The notes under the pieces are model-generated. The model was not told the origin of the DNA and searched no databases. It worked only from the letters and a program-made list of their open reading frames with translations. Positions 35,384-44,608 of a DNA stretch of 64,000 nucleotides are shown one piece after another. The first letter of the stretch is position 1, and every line of letters starts with the position of its first letter. A program made the translations under genes and the position numbers. This DNA is from Lewinella sp. W8 (lineage in GTDB: Bacteria > Bacteroidota > Bacteroidia > Chitinophagales > Saprospiraceae): positions 1 through 64,000 of the forward strand of contig NZ_SNAQ03000001.1 in the NCBI RefSeq assembly GCF_004375085.3, read 5' to 3'.

Positions 35384-36571
35384 ATGAAACGCTTACCAAT
35401 CCTGGGCTTTGCGCTTCTGCTGATCATGGCATCCTGCGGACGCGCCGAAGAAGAAGAACAATTGCCCGCTGGCCTGGCCGAGAAGCAAGAACTGCTTCGG
35501 GAAAAACGCGCCGAGTTGCGCAAGCTGACCCAGGAAATCGAGGCTCTGGAGGATACCATTGCCGTCCTTGACCCCTCCTTTGCGCCCAACGCCACGTTGG
35601 TCACTTACGAGACGCTGAACCCCCAATCCTTTGAGAACTACACCAACGTTCAGGCGACCGTCCGGGCCAACGAAACGGCCATGGCTTCGGCCGAGATTCC
35701 GGGACGAATTATCCGATTGACGGTGGACGATGGCGACCTGGTCCGTAAGGGGCAGCTCATTGCCGTGCTGAACGTGGAGGACATTGAGACCCAGCGAGAA
35801 GAAGTGGAGAAAGCGACGGAACTGGCCAAGACGGTTTTCGAGCGCCAGGAACGCCTCTGGAACCAGCAAATTGGTTCGGAAATCCAGTACCTCCAGGCAA
35901 AGAATAATTACGAGCGACTGCAAAAGCAGTTGGCGGCCATTGACGTTCAGAGCAACAAGCGGAATGTCTATGCCCCCATCAGCGGCACGGTTGAACGGGT
36001 GATGCTCCGGGCGGGAGAAAATGCCATGCCGGGCGCGCCCATTGCCTCCATTCTGAGTACCAATGACCTCAAAGTCATTGCCGACGCTCCGGAGGAACTG
36101 CTCGCCAAGGTGGAACGTGGTCAGCAGGTTAAGGTCATCGTGCCGGCACTGGACCTGGACTTTGAGGCCCGGGTGGTGCGTATTGGCCGCACCGTTGACC
36201 CCGCTAACCGCACCTTCGAAGTAGAAGTGGACGTCCCCGGTCGTTATCTCGCACAGCTAAAGACCAACCTGCTGGCAGAAATTGAGGTGCTGGACTTTGC
36301 GGCCGAAGACCTGTTAGTGGTGAGCCAGGACCTGATTCAGCAGGAAGTGGACGGTCGGCGCTACGTCTTTATTGCCAACGAGAAGGGCGGTAAAACAATG
36401 GCCAGTAAGGTTTTCATCAAGACGGGAGCTACCTACAATAACATGGCCGTGATCACCGAAGGCCTCACCGCCGGTGACCGCATCATCACGACCGGAGCCC
36501 GCGGCCTGGTCGACGAACAACTCATTACCCTCAGCCAGAACCCCATTACCAATGGCCAACCAGGAAAGTAA
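35384..36571 (+). CDS. RND efflux periplasmic adaptor lipoprotein
   Basis: 395 residues from ATG 35384, where MKRLPILGFALLLIMASC gives a clean lipobox with C18; an ATG six codons earlier is possible. A short coiled coil (about 24-60) precedes the membrane-fusion core. The core consists of a beta-barrel/lipoyl half (AEIPGRIIRLTVDDGDLVRKGQLIAVL), a helical hairpin (about 130-180), the second lipoyl half (NVYAPISGTVERVMLRAGENAMPGAPI), a beta-barrel, and a C-terminal domain with GLTAGDRIITTGARGLVDEQLI. It connects the RND pump to TolC. The last 20 bases overlap the pump gene. Confidence 0.93.
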   Translation: MKRLPILGFALLLIMASCGRAEEEEQLPAGLAEKQELLREKRAELRKLTQEIEALEDTIAVLDPSFAPNATLVTYETLNPQSFENYTNVQATVRANETAMASAEIPGRIIRLTVDDGDLVRKGQLIAVLNVEDIETQREEVEKATELAKTVFERQERLWNQQIGSEIQYLQAKNNYERLQKQLAAIDVQSNKRNVYAPISGTVERVMLRAGENAMPGAPIASILSTNDLKVIADAPEELLAKVERGQQVKVIVPALDLDFEARVVRIGRTVDPANRTFEVEVDVPGRYLAQLKTNLLAEIEVLDFAAEDLLVVSQDLIQQEVDGRRYVFIANEKGGKTMASKVFIKTGATYNNMAVITEGLTAGDRIITTGARGLVDEQLITLSQNPITNGQPGK

Positions 36572-39500
36572 AAAACGAACCTTCAGCCTGACCAATCTGG
36601 CGGTCGACAATGGCACCAGCGTCTTTTTGCTGGCCATTATGATCCTGATTTTCGGGCTGTTTGCCTATGACCAGGTACCCAAGGAACAATTTCCCGAAGT
36701 GGATTTTCCTCAGGTATACATTAATACCCCCTACTTCGGAAACAGTGCGGCGGACATCGAGAGCCTCGTAACCCGACCGCTGGAGAAAGAGCTTCAGGGT
36801 GTTGACGGTGTAAAGGTCATCCGCTCTACGAGTATCCAGGATTTTTCCGTCATCACGGTAGAATTCAACTCCGACGAAGACTTTGACGATGCCGTTCGCC
36901 GGACCAAGGACGCCGTGGACCAGGCCAAGCCTGAACTGCCCACGGACCTGGATACCGACCCTACGGTACTGGAAATTAACCTTTCTCAATTGCCCATCGT
37001 GACGGTCAACGTCAGTGGTGATTATCCGCCCGAAGAATTACGCCGTTACGCGGAATTACTGGAGGACGAACTGGAGGAAGTGGACGGCGTGAGCAACGTA
37101 GACCTCAAGGGCGTTCAGGAACGGGAAGTGGAAGTTTCCGTTGACGTCCGGAAGATGGAAAGTCTCCAGATCAGTTTTCAGGACATCGAAAACGCCATTG
37201 CGGGAGAAAACCTTACGCTTTCCGGGGGAGAGTTAATTACCAACGGCTTCCGCCGGGCCATCCGCGTGGTGGGTGAATACGATGATGTTTCGGAGCTGTC
37301 CAATACCATCGTAAAGAATGAACGCCAGCGGCTCGTGTACCTGCGGGACATTGCCGACGTTTCCTTCGGATACGAGGATCCAACCAGTATTGCCCGGGCA
37401 AACGGGTTGCCGGTGATCAGCCTGGACATCATCAAGAAATCGGGTGAAAACCTGCTGAGTACCGCCGACGGCGTGCGGCAGACCGTGGCCGAAGTGATGC
37501 CACGGTTACCCGAGGATCTGGAAATTACGTACTTCAACGACCAGTCGGACAATACCCGGACGGAGGTGGAAAACCTGGAAAACAGCATCATCTCCGGGGT
37601 GATTCTGGTGGTATTGGTACTGCTCTTCTTCCTGGGACTGCGCAACGCGCTCTTCGTAGGAATTGCCATCCCACTATCCATGTTGATGGGTATTCTCTGG
37701 ATCTGGCTGACGGGCGTTACGCTGAATATTGTGGTGCTCTTCGCCCTAATTCTGGCCCTGGGACTGCTGGTGGATAACGGCATCGTGATCGTGGAGAATA
37801 TCTATCGGTTCATGCAGCAGGGAACCAAACCCAAAGATGCCGCAAAGTACGGTGCGGGTGAGGTGGCCTGGCCCATCATTGCCTCCACGGCAACTACCCT
37901 GGCGGCCTTCCTTCCACTGGCCATCTGGCCGGGAATCGTGGGGGAGTTCATGAAGTATTTTCCCATTACCCTGATTTTGGTTTTGTTGTCTTCCTTGATC
38001 GTGGCCCTGGTGATCAACCCGGTTATTGCCAGCCGTTTCATGAAGGTGGACGCCCGTTCCGAAACGGCGGCCGGACGCAAAAAGAAGCGCAATCGGGTGC
38101 TGATTTCGATGGCAGTAATGCTGGGCGTAGGTCTACTGGGCCTGGCCGCCGGGCAGCAGTGGCTGTTCAACTTTGCCATCGTGACCATCATCGTTACGCT
38201 GCTGTATTTCTTCGCCCTACGGCCCGCTTCCTTTGTCTTTCAGGGCCGCTTCCTCCCCTGGCTGGAAGAACGGTACAACGGGACCATCCGGTTCGCCCTG
38301 CGGTACTCCAGGACAGTACTGGGGGGCACATTCTTATTGCTGGTGCTTGCTTCACTACTTACCAGGTTCTTCCCCCCAAAGGTCGAATTCTTCCCCAGTG
38401 CGGATCCGCTCTACGTCAATGCTTTCGTAGAACTGCCCATCGGGTCCGATATTTCGGCTACCGACGAGGTGGCGCGGGAGCTGGAAACCCGGATGCTGGG
38501 ACACCTGGAACAGTACGGCGACGTAGTGGAGGCGGTGCTGACCCAAATCGGTGAAAATACTTCCGACCCCAACCAGCCCCCCGAGCCGGGCTTCACGCCC
38601 AACAAGGCGCGGATCACGGTGAGCTTTGCCCCCTTCCGGGACCGTGGAGGGGTGAGCACCCGCCAGATCATGGAAGAATTGCGGGAGAAAGTCCGGGGAA
38701 TCCCCGGTGTACTGGTAACGGTGGACCAAAACCCCAACGGCCCGGCCACCGGCAAACCCATCAACCTGGAAATCAGCGGAGAGGACATCGACAAGCTGGT
38801 AACACTGGGAGACGACGTGATCTCCTACATCAACGCTCAGGGGATTCCCGGTATTGAGCAGCTCCAGGCCGACATCAAAGTGGGTAAACCGGAGCTGACG
38901 GTTAACGTCGATCGGGAAGCCGCCCGCCGCTACGGACTCTCTACCTTCCAGATTGCCTCCGCACTCCGGACCTCGGTTTTCGGTAAGGAAGTCAGCAAGT
39001 ACAAGCTCGGAGAAGACGAATTTCCCATTTTCATCCGATTAGCCGATGCTGACCGCAATGAGGTAGACAAACTACTGGACCAGCGGGTTACCTTCCGAGA
39101 TCCGGCCACCGGCCAGATCAGTCAGGTCCCCATCAGTACGGTCGCCTCGGTGGACTACACCTCTACCTATTCCTCCATCAAACGGAAGGACCTCGACCGG
39201 GTGATCACCATCAGCTCAAACGTGCTGGATGGCTACTACGCCAACGAGATCATTCCCCAAATTGATGAGGTCCTGCAGTCTTACGATTTGCCGCAGGGAT
39301 TCTCCTACGAGTTCACCGGCGAACAGCAGCAACAGGAGGAAGACATCGGGTTCCTGCTCGGAGCTTTCATCTTTGCCCTGTTCCTGATCTTCGTGATCAT
39401 CGTGACGCAGTTCAACAGTATCAGTTCTCCCTTCATCATCCTCACTTCGGTGGTTTTGTCTACGATTGGGGTGCTGCTGGGCTACTTCTTCTTTGGGGGC

Positions 39501-40028
39501 GTAATCTCGGTAGTCTTCACCGGGGTAGGGATCATCTCTCTGGCCGGGGTAGTGGTCAATAACGCCATCGTACTCATTGACTACACCACTCTCCTTATGC
39601 AGAATAAGGTGGAGGAGAAGGGGCTGGAGAAGATTTCCGATTTGGACCTGGAAGACATTAAGGAGGCCATCATTATTGGTGGTGGCACGAGGTTACGGCC
39701 CGTACTGCTTACGGCCATTACTACGGTGCTGGGGCTCATTCCGCTGGCCGTCGGATTCAACTTCGACTTCTTCGGCTTCATCGGTGATCTCAGCTTCAGC
39801 AATAACTTCTTCCTGGGGGGTGACAATACGGCCCTCTGGGGCCCCATGGCCTGGACGGTGATTTACGGTTTGGTGTTTGCCACCTTCCTGACGCTGGTAG
39901 TGGTTCCGGTGATGCTGTGGTTGATCTACCGGGCGCGTCGCAAGCTCAAACGTTGGTTTGGGATGAGTACTCCTCCCGAACCCGAAGAGGATGGGGGAGT
40001 ACTGGACAGTAATCTGGTGTCCGGATAG
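36552..40028 (+). CDS. RND-superfamily efflux pump permease (AcrB/HAE type)
   Basis: 1,158 residues from ATG 36552, which overlaps the adaptor stop by 20 bases and so suggests translational coupling. An RND pump exports drugs, lipids or other toxicants using the proton gradient. Seen here are TM1 after FSLTNLAVDNGTSVFLLAIMILIFGLFA, the porter domain with PYFGNSAADIESLVTRPLEKELQGVDGV, the helix bundle TM2-6 with VLFALILALGLLVDNGIVIVENIYR (the charged LLVDNGIV of TM4), and a second porter half. TM8-12 has GVGIISLAGVVVNNAIVLIDYT. An extra basic loop plus two hydrophobic helices after TM6 (about 505-575; AAGRKKKRNRVL...) makes it somewhat longer than AcrB. Substrate cannot be predicted. Confidence 0.95.
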   Translation: MANQESKKRTFSLTNLAVDNGTSVFLLAIMILIFGLFAYDQVPKEQFPEVDFPQVYINTPYFGNSAADIESLVTRPLEKELQGVDGVKVIRSTSIQDFSVITVEFNSDEDFDDAVRRTKDAVDQAKPELPTDLDTDPTVLEINLSQLPIVTVNVSGDYPPEELRRYAELLEDELEEVDGVSNVDLKGVQEREVEVSVDVRKMESLQISFQDIENAIAGENLTLSGGELITNGFRRAIRVVGEYDDVSELSNTIVKNERQRLVYLRDIADVSFGYEDPTSIARANGLPVISLDIIKKSGENLLSTADGVRQTVAEVMPRLPEDLEITYFNDQSDNTRTEVENLENSIISGVILVVLVLLFFLGLRNALFVGIAIPLSMLMGILWIWLTGVTLNIVVLFALILALGLLVDNGIVIVENIYRFMQQGTKPKDAAKYGAGEVAWPIIASTATTLAAFLPLAIWPGIVGEFMKYFPITLILVLLSSLIVALVINPVIASRFMKVDARSETAAGRKKKRNRVLISMAVMLGVGLLGLAAGQQWLFNFAIVTIIVTLLYFFALRPASFVFQGRFLPWLEERYNGTIRFALRYSRTVLGGTFLLLVLASLLTRFFPPKVEFFPSADPLYVNAFVELPIGSDISATDEVARELETRMLGHLEQYGDVVEAVLTQIGENTSDPNQPPEPGFTPNKARITVSFAPFRDRGGVSTRQIMEELREKVRGIPGVLVTVDQNPNGPATGKPINLEISGEDIDKLVTLGDDVISYINAQGIPGIEQLQADIKVGKPELTVNVDREAARRYGLSTFQIASALRTSVFGKEVSKYKLGEDEFPIFIRLADADRNEVDKLLDQRVTFRDPATGQISQVPISTVASVDYTSTYSSIKRKDLDRVITISSNVLDGYYANEIIPQIDEVLQSYDLPQGFSYEFTGEQQQQEEDIGFLLGAFIFALFLIFVIIVTQFNSISSPFIILTSVVLSTIGVLLGYFFFGGVISVVFTGVGIISLAGVVVNNAIVLIDYTTLLMQNKVEEKGLEKISDLDLEDIKEAIIIGGGTRLRPVLLTAITTVLGLIPLAVGFNFDFFGFIGDLSFSNNFFLGGDNTALWGPMAWTVIYGLVFATFLTLVVVPVMLWLIYRARRKLKRWFGMSTPPEPEEDGGVLDSNLVSG

Positions 40029-40071
40029 TCTCCTGGTTTACCGGCCACTCTGGCCAGGAACACAGCAGTAG

Positions 40072-40108
40072 CGGCGAGGTCATCCAACCGACCTCGCCGT
40101 TGCTTTTT
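40072..40108 (+). terminator. Terminator of the RND operon
   Basis: CGGCGAGGTC (40072-40081) pairs perfectly with GACCTCGCCG (40090-40099) around an 8-base loop, followed by TTGCTTTTT. Confidence 0.8.
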
Positions 40109-40300
40109 GTGGGTAATTTGTACGATAAAAACATAATATTGCCCCCGGAGCGGTGAAGGCCGGCAAAAGGGAGTGGACATTTGAGTCTTTATGTACTTTT
40201 TTTTGTTCTTTACGGCCCGATATTTTTCTTCTGGCCTCCATTTTTGTCCCAACTAAATACCCGGATTTAACGTTTTTTCGGGAAGTGTGTAGTTATTACC

Positions 40301-40711
40301 ATGCGAATTCTGGCTATTGATTACGGAGCAAAAAAATGCGGTATTGCCGTTTCTGACCCCCTGCGAATAATTGCTACAGGTTTAGCAACTGTTCCTACGG
40401 GGCAGCTTCTGGCGTGGTTAGAACGCTACCTGAAGGAGGAGCAAGTAGGGGATTTGGTGATCGGGGAGAGCCGTCATAAGGACGGTACGCCGAACAAAAT
40501 TCACTCCGAAATTGTGGGATTTGAGCGTAAATTCACGAAGCTTTATCCCGCCATTACCCTACATCGACAAGACGAGTTCTACACCTCACAGCGAGCGAAG
40601 CAAGCCATGTTAGACATGGGGCTTGGACGAAAAAAGCGACAGGAAAAGGCCCGGGTGGATAAAATTGCCGCTACGATAATTCTGCAGGATTTTATGGAAA
40701 CCCTACGCTGA
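40301..40711 (+). CDS. ruvX: Putative pre-16S rRNA nuclease / Holliday junction resolvase RuvX
   Basis: 136 residues, the full length of YqgF/RuvX. The RNase H-fold acidic residues are present: D7 in ILAIDYGAKKCGIAVSDP, the Glu in DLVIGESRHKDGT, an Asp in HRQDEFYTSQRA, and the C-terminal DKIAATIILQDF. E. coli YqgF trims the 5' end of 16S precursor, and other members cleave Holliday junctions, so the exact role is open. Def follows after 63 bases on the same strand, a common Bacteroidota pairing. Confidence 0.93.
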   Translation: MRILAIDYGAKKCGIAVSDPLRIIATGLATVPTGQLLAWLERYLKEEQVGDLVIGESRHKDGTPNKIHSEIVGFERKFTKLYPAITLHRQDEFYTSQRAKQAMLDMGLGRKKRQEKARVDKIAATIILQDFMETLR

Positions 40712-40774
40712 CCCTCCTCATCATGATCTCATTCCATCCAAGAAGTTTGTTTGGTTAAAAATGCGCCTCAGTTT

Positions 40775-41329
40775 ATGATCCTTCCAATTTACGCCTACGG
40801 GCAGCCAGTCCTGAAAAAGGTTGCCAAGCCCATCACTCCCGACTACCCCGGGCTTACTGAGCTCATTGCCAACATGTGGGAAACAATGGAATACGCCAAC
40901 GGGGTAGGGCTTGCCGCGCCCCAGATTGGCCTCAGCATCCGGCTATTTGTTGTGGATAGCCGCCCCATGCAGGACGAAGGCGAAGAAGATAAGGGGATCA
41001 GAAAGGTGTTCATCAACGCCGAAATCGTGGAAGAATCCGGAGAAGACTGGACCCACAATGAAGGTTGTCTGAGTATCCCGGACATCAACGGCGACGTGGA
41101 GCGACCCGAAGGCGTGACGATCCGGTACCAGGACGAAAACTTTGTGGAGCATCTTGAGTTTTTCGACGGCATGAACGCCCGGGTCATTCAGCACGAATAC
41201 GACCACATTGAAGGTATTCTGTTTACCGAATACCTTAAGCCGATTAAGAAGCGCCTGGTGAAAAAGAAACTGGACAGAATCAAAAAAGGAGAAATTGACG
41301 TCCGCTACCGAATGAAGTTCATTCGATAG
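40775..41329 (+). CDS. def: Peptide deformylase
   Basis: 184 residues from ATG 40775. The frame is open to a TTG at 40751, but MILPIYAYGQPVLKK is the conserved N-terminus. The three deformylase motifs are intact: GVGLAAPQ (43-50), EGCLS with metal ligand C98, and QHEYDH with H140 and H144 as ligands and E141 as catalyst. The enzyme removes formyl from nascent N-terminal methionine. It is a type 1-like enzyme with a slightly extended acidic loop (DEGEEDKG, 67-74). Confidence 0.96.
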   Translation: MILPIYAYGQPVLKKVAKPITPDYPGLTELIANMWETMEYANGVGLAAPQIGLSIRLFVVDSRPMQDEGEEDKGIRKVFINAEIVEESGEDWTHNEGCLSIPDINGDVERPEGVTIRYQDENFVEHLEFFDGMNARVIQHEYDHIEGILFTEYLKPIKKRLVKKKLDRIKKGEIDVRYRMKFIR

Positions 41330-41344
41330 CGCCCTACCGTTCCC

Positions 41345-42016
41345 CTATTTCCGACCGAAATCTGCGGGGATTTCTCCCCATACCTTCGTGTTCCACTTGT
41401 AAATCGGATTGGTGATCTGGTTCTGCTTCAGCCAGCCTTCGGCCCGGTCGATGTAGTCCCAGAGCTCTTCGGTTTTGGCATTTCTGGCCAGGGTCGTTTT
41501 ACACTTACCCTTTTTTACCCACCCGATGGCGATCTGGCTGTCGCTGTAAATTGGTAGTTGGGGTTGGTCCTGATTTTTGAGGAAGGCCAGGGCGTGCACG
41601 AGGGCAAGGAATTCACCGATGTTATTGGTGCCCAGGGGGAATGCCCGATGAAAGAGGCGCTTGCGCCCGGAGGTGGTTACGCCCTGATATTCCATCACTC
41701 CCGGATTACCGGCGCAGGCGGCGTCAACGCTGATGCTGCGGCCGATAATGCGGTCCGTGGTGGGGGCATTGCTCCGGCGCTTGGTACCAGGATTTTTTGC
41801 CCCGGCGGGCAGGTGCGAAGTTTTTCCGGTAGTAGCCGCGCGGATATAGCTCTCAAAACCCTTACGGAAGGCTGCTTCGGCCTGTCGCCGATCCGTAAAT
41901 GATTTATACTTGGCACCTTTGTAGCCGTCAATCTGGCGTTTAGCGTCCGCCCAGTCGGTGTAGATTCCGGGGACGTGCCCAAGCCAAACGACGTAGAACT
42001 TATTTTTCTTCGCCAT
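41345..42016 (-). CDS. Viroplasmin-RNase H fusion, ribonuclease H type I
   Basis: 223 residues. The N-terminal caulimovirus viroplasmin domain (1-55; KFYVVWLGHVPGIYTDWADAKRQIDGYKGAKYKSF) normally binds RNA/DNA hybrids. A basic linker leads to a type I RNase H domain with the acidic set SVDAACAGNPG, NNIGEFLALVHAL and IYSDSQIAIGWV, and a C-terminal Asn/Trp-rich end. It degrades the RNA of hybrids, for example R-loops and Okazaki primers. The lack of a strongly conserved final Asp is noted but common among bacterial members. A TACCTTCG box lies four bases before the ATG. Divergent from tatD. Confidence 0.93.
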   Translation of the reverse strand: MAKKNKFYVVWLGHVPGIYTDWADAKRQIDGYKGAKYKSFTDRRQAEAAFRKGFESYIRAATTGKTSHLPAGAKNPGTKRRSNAPTTDRIIGRSISVDAACAGNPGVMEYQGVTTSGRKRLFHRAFPLGTNNIGEFLALVHALAFLKNQDQPQLPIYSDSQIAIGWVKKGKCKTTLARNAKTEELWDYIDRAEGWLKQNQITNPIYKWNTKVWGEIPADFGRK

Positions 42017-42020
42017 GTTG

Positions 42021-42028
42021 CGAAGGTA
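42021..42028 (-). promoter_or_regulatory. -7 box TACCTTCG four bases before the RNase H start
   Basis: On the minus strand TACCTTCG-CAAC-ATG, the same spacing as at 23230 and 24986. No obvious -33 TTTG. Implies an mRNA with little or no leader. Confidence 0.45.
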
Positions 42029-42063
42029 ACCACCAACCAGGTGCCGAGTAGCACCTTCCGTCC

Positions 42064-42897
42064 ATGTTTATTGATACCCACACCCATCTTTACAGCAGCA
42101 AATTTTCTGAAGACCGTCCGGCCGTGATGGAGCGGGCCCGGGCCGCCGGCGTGGACCTGGCGATTCTCCCGGCGGTTGACCGCAGCAGCCACGAAGACAT
42201 GCTGGCCCTCGAAGCGGCCTATCCCGACTGGGTGCTGGCCATGATCGGGCTCCACCCGGTCAGCGTCGGGGAAAACTACGAGGAGGAACTGGCCGTGGTG
42301 GAAAAATATCTGCAGCAGCGTCCCTGGGTGGCCATCGGCGAAATCGGCATGGATCTTTACTGGGATAAAACCTTCCGGGATCAGCAGGTGAAGGCCTTTC
42401 TGAAGCAATGTGCGTGGGCCATTGACTACGATTTGCCGATTTGTATTCACGCCCGGGAGGCCATCGATGAGCTGCTGGAACTGATCAGGGGGGTAAATAA
42501 TCCGAAACTACGCGGGGTTTTTCACTGCTTTACCGGAAATGTGGCGCAGGCCCGTCAGGCCGTAGACCTCGGTTTTTATCTCGGTATGGGAGGAGTGGCT
42601 ACCTTCAAGAACGGAGGACTCGAACCCGTACTGCTGGAGCTGCCCCGGGAACGGATTCTGCTGGAAACGGACGCTCCCTACCTGGCGCCGGTTCCCAAAC
42701 GCGGCAAGCGGAATGAAACGGCCTACGTGAAATTCGTGGCCGAAAAAATTGCTACGCTCTGGGAAACTTCACCGGAGGAAGTTGGCCGACTAACGAGCCA
42801 GAATGCGTGGCAACTCTTTGAACTTGACCGGTTTGCAAAACCTGACTGCCCCTGGTGGGGCCTGAGACCACCCGTAAAGGATGCGATAAACGAGTAG
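42064..42897 (+). CDS. TatD-family metal-dependent DNase/hydrolase
   Basis: 277 residues in a TIM-barrel amidohydrolase fold. Metal ligands are FIDTHTHLY (His-x-His), AIGEIGMDLYWD (Glu), CIHARE (His), FHCFTGN (His) and LLETDAPYLAP (Asp). E. coli TatD is a 3'-exonuclease active in oxidative DNA repair; related YcfH/YjjV have D-aminoacyl-tRNA or nuclease activities, so the precise substrate is open. The C-terminal 12 residues after WQLFEL are not conserved. It starts 47 bases from the divergent RNase H gene. Confidence 0.94.
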   Translation: MFIDTHTHLYSSKFSEDRPAVMERARAAGVDLAILPAVDRSSHEDMLALEAAYPDWVLAMIGLHPVSVGENYEEELAVVEKYLQQRPWVAIGEIGMDLYWDKTFRDQQVKAFLKQCAWAIDYDLPICIHAREAIDELLELIRGVNNPKLRGVFHCFTGNVAQARQAVDLGFYLGMGGVATFKNGGLEPVLLELPRERILLETDAPYLAPVPKRGKRNETAYVKFVAEKIATLWETSPEEVGRLTSQNAWQLFELDRFAKPDCPWWGLRPPVKDAINE

Positions 42898-42912
42898 CCG
42901 ACCAATAAAAAT

Positions 42913-42943
42913 TTTGTTTTGTTGATCGTTTTTACAATTTTTG
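42913..42943 (+). promoter_or_regulatory. Promoter of tRNA-Ser
   Basis: TTTG at 42913-42916, 19 bases, then AATTTTTG at 42936-42943, one mismatch to TAnnTTTG. The transcript would start about 55 bases before the mature tRNA. Confidence 0.5.
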
Positions 42944-43004
42944 CGTCTATTCTGGGAGCTGTGGTCAACGGATTACAGTATTCCCAAAGAGAATGTATTC
43001 TTTT

Positions 43005-43092
43005 GGAGAGGTGCTCGAGTGGTTGAAGAGGCACGCCTGGAAAGCGTGTATACGGTAACCCCGTATCGAGGGTTCGAATCCCTTCCTCTCCG
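43005..43092 (+). tRNA. tRNA-Ser (anticodon GGA)
   Basis: 88 bases. The acceptor stem is GGAGAGG (43005-43011) with CCTCTCC (43085-43091), discriminator G. The anticodon stem CACGC/GCGTG encloses CTGGAAA with anticodon GGA at 43039-43041. The long variable arm pairs TACGG with CCGTA, typical for serine. The T-loop reads GGTTCGAATCC. CCA is not encoded after the discriminator. Confidence 0.97.
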
Positions 43093-43326
43093 CATGGCGG
43101 AGGTCAGTTAGCCGGATTATTTCGGAGAAAAGGTATATTATTACCTCGTTTCCGGGAAAAAAGTGGCTTATTTAGCCCTCCATTATCGGATGCCCCCTTC
43201 TTGGTGGTATCTTAAAGGTCTTTCCACAACGGTGGATAAACATTAATTGCCAGTCACACGCCACTATGGTGTGTTTTGGCATTTTCTCTTCACGCGCAAA
43301 CTATTCGTTAAACCTTAATTACGGCT

Positions 43327-44040
43327 ATGCGACATCTATTTAAGACGCTGGCGGCCCTTTCGCTGGTAGCTTTTTCTGCTACGGACCTGATGGCTCAGGA
43401 TTCCGCTGGATTCCAGGTACTGAAAAAGCAATTCATCGACGGCGACTGGCGCTTCATGGCCATCGTACTGATCTGTCTGATTCTCGGACTGGCCTTCTGT
43501 ATCGAGCGTATCATTACCCTCAACCTTGCTTCCACCAACACGGACAAGCTGCTCTCCCGCATCGGTGAGCGTCTTGAAGCCGGAGACATGGAAGGTGCCA
43601 AAGAAGTAGCTAAGTCTACGGCGGGCCCCACGGCGAGCGTCCTTTACGAAGGTCTCCGTCACAGCAGCGAAGGTCCTGATGCCGTTGAAAAAGCAATTGT
43701 ATCTTACGGTAGCGTTCAGATGGGACTTCTCGAGCGTGGCCTGGTTTGGATCTCTCTGTTCATCGCCATTGCGCCCATGCTCGGGTTCATGGGTACGGTA
43801 ATCGGTATGATCCAGGCCTTTAACCGGATTGAAACGGTTGGTGACCTTAGCCCCGCAGTTGTTGCCGGTGGTATTAAGGTAGCCCTGCTGACCACCGTAT
43901 TCGGTCTGATCGTGGCCATTATCCTCCAGATTCTCTACAACTACATCGTCAACAAGATTGACGGTATCGTAAACCGTATGGAGGATGCCTCAATTGCCTT
44001 GGTAGATATCATGGCAACGAACAACAGCTTCAAGGCCTAA
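43327..44040 (+). CDS. exbB: MotA/TolQ/ExbB proton channel subunit
   Basis: 237 residues with an N-terminal signal-like helix (ending DLMAQ), then three transmembrane helices (about 42-61, 138-160 and 183-207). The MotA/ExbB core has MLGFMGTVIGMIQAFNRIETVGDLSPAVVAGGIKVALLTTVFGLIVAI, with the conserved Gly/Thr residues that line the proton pathway. With ExbD it converts proton flow into force for TonB-dependent outer-membrane transport. It heads a same-strand set with a four-helix protein and two ExbD genes. Small gaps (34 and 21 bases) suggest an operon up to the first exbD. No tonB gene is in the window. Confidence 0.94.
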   Translation: MRHLFKTLAALSLVAFSATDLMAQDSAGFQVLKKQFIDGDWRFMAIVLICLILGLAFCIERIITLNLASTNTDKLLSRIGERLEAGDMEGAKEVAKSTAGPTASVLYEGLRHSSEGPDAVEKAIVSYGSVQMGLLERGLVWISLFIAIAPMLGFMGTVIGMIQAFNRIETVGDLSPAVVAGGIKVALLTTVFGLIVAIILQILYNYIVNKIDGIVNRMEDASIALVDIMATNNSFKA

Positions 44041-44074
44041 TCAGCCCTCATTCTTTCAAAATCCAATCAATAGC

Positions 44075-44587
44075 ATGTACGCATTTTTGAATAAATACGG
44101 CCAGTTGCTGGCTTTCGGGATTGGAGTGCTGATTACCATCATCTTCCTCGGCGGCATCTTCAGTGCTCCCGACCCCGTCTTCGAAACGCTAGCTTCGGAG
44201 AGTGCGGGAGAAGAGAAGTACGAGACCAACATCTTCAACTTCGGTATGTACGCTGCTGGCCTCCTGGTCGTGGTAGCCGTTGCTGCTGCACTGATCTTCG
44301 GGATCATGCAGTTCGCAAGTAACCCCAAAGGCTCCATCAAGGGACTGGCCGGCCTCGCCGTTCTTGCCATTATCGTGTTCGTCGGCTACTCTTCGGCCAA
44401 TGGTGACATTGCCTCAGAATCCGCCGAGATTCAGAACGCCATCGCGAAGTTTGAAGACTCCAACGAAACAACCTTTACGGGCGGAAACCTGAAATTTATC
44501 TCAGGTTCAATTCTGGCCGCCATGGTGATGATCGGCCTTTCGATCCTTACGCTGGTGGTATTCGGCATTCGCAGTATCTTTAAGTAA
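44075..44587 (+). CDS. Four-helix membrane protein of the ExbB/ExbD locus
   Basis: 170 residues. Four hydrophobic helices lie at about 10-30, 52-75, 88-106 and 147-168. Between helices 1 and 2 is a short acidic loop (SAPDPVFETLASESAGEEKYE), and between 3 and 4 a 40-residue hydrophilic loop rich in Glu and Asn. No named family recognised. Sandwiched between exbB and exbD with tight spacing, it is very probably part of the energy-transducing complex or its assembly. That inference rests on position only. Confidence 0.75.
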   Translation: MYAFLNKYGQLLAFGIGVLITIIFLGGIFSAPDPVFETLASESAGEEKYETNIFNFGMYAAGLLVVVAVAAALIFGIMQFASNPKGSIKGLAGLAVLAIIVFVGYSSANGDIASESAEIQNAIAKFEDSNETTFTGGNLKFISGSILAAMVMIGLSILTLVVFGIRSIFK

Positions 44588-44608
44588 TCCGCAAAACTTC
44601 CAACGACC

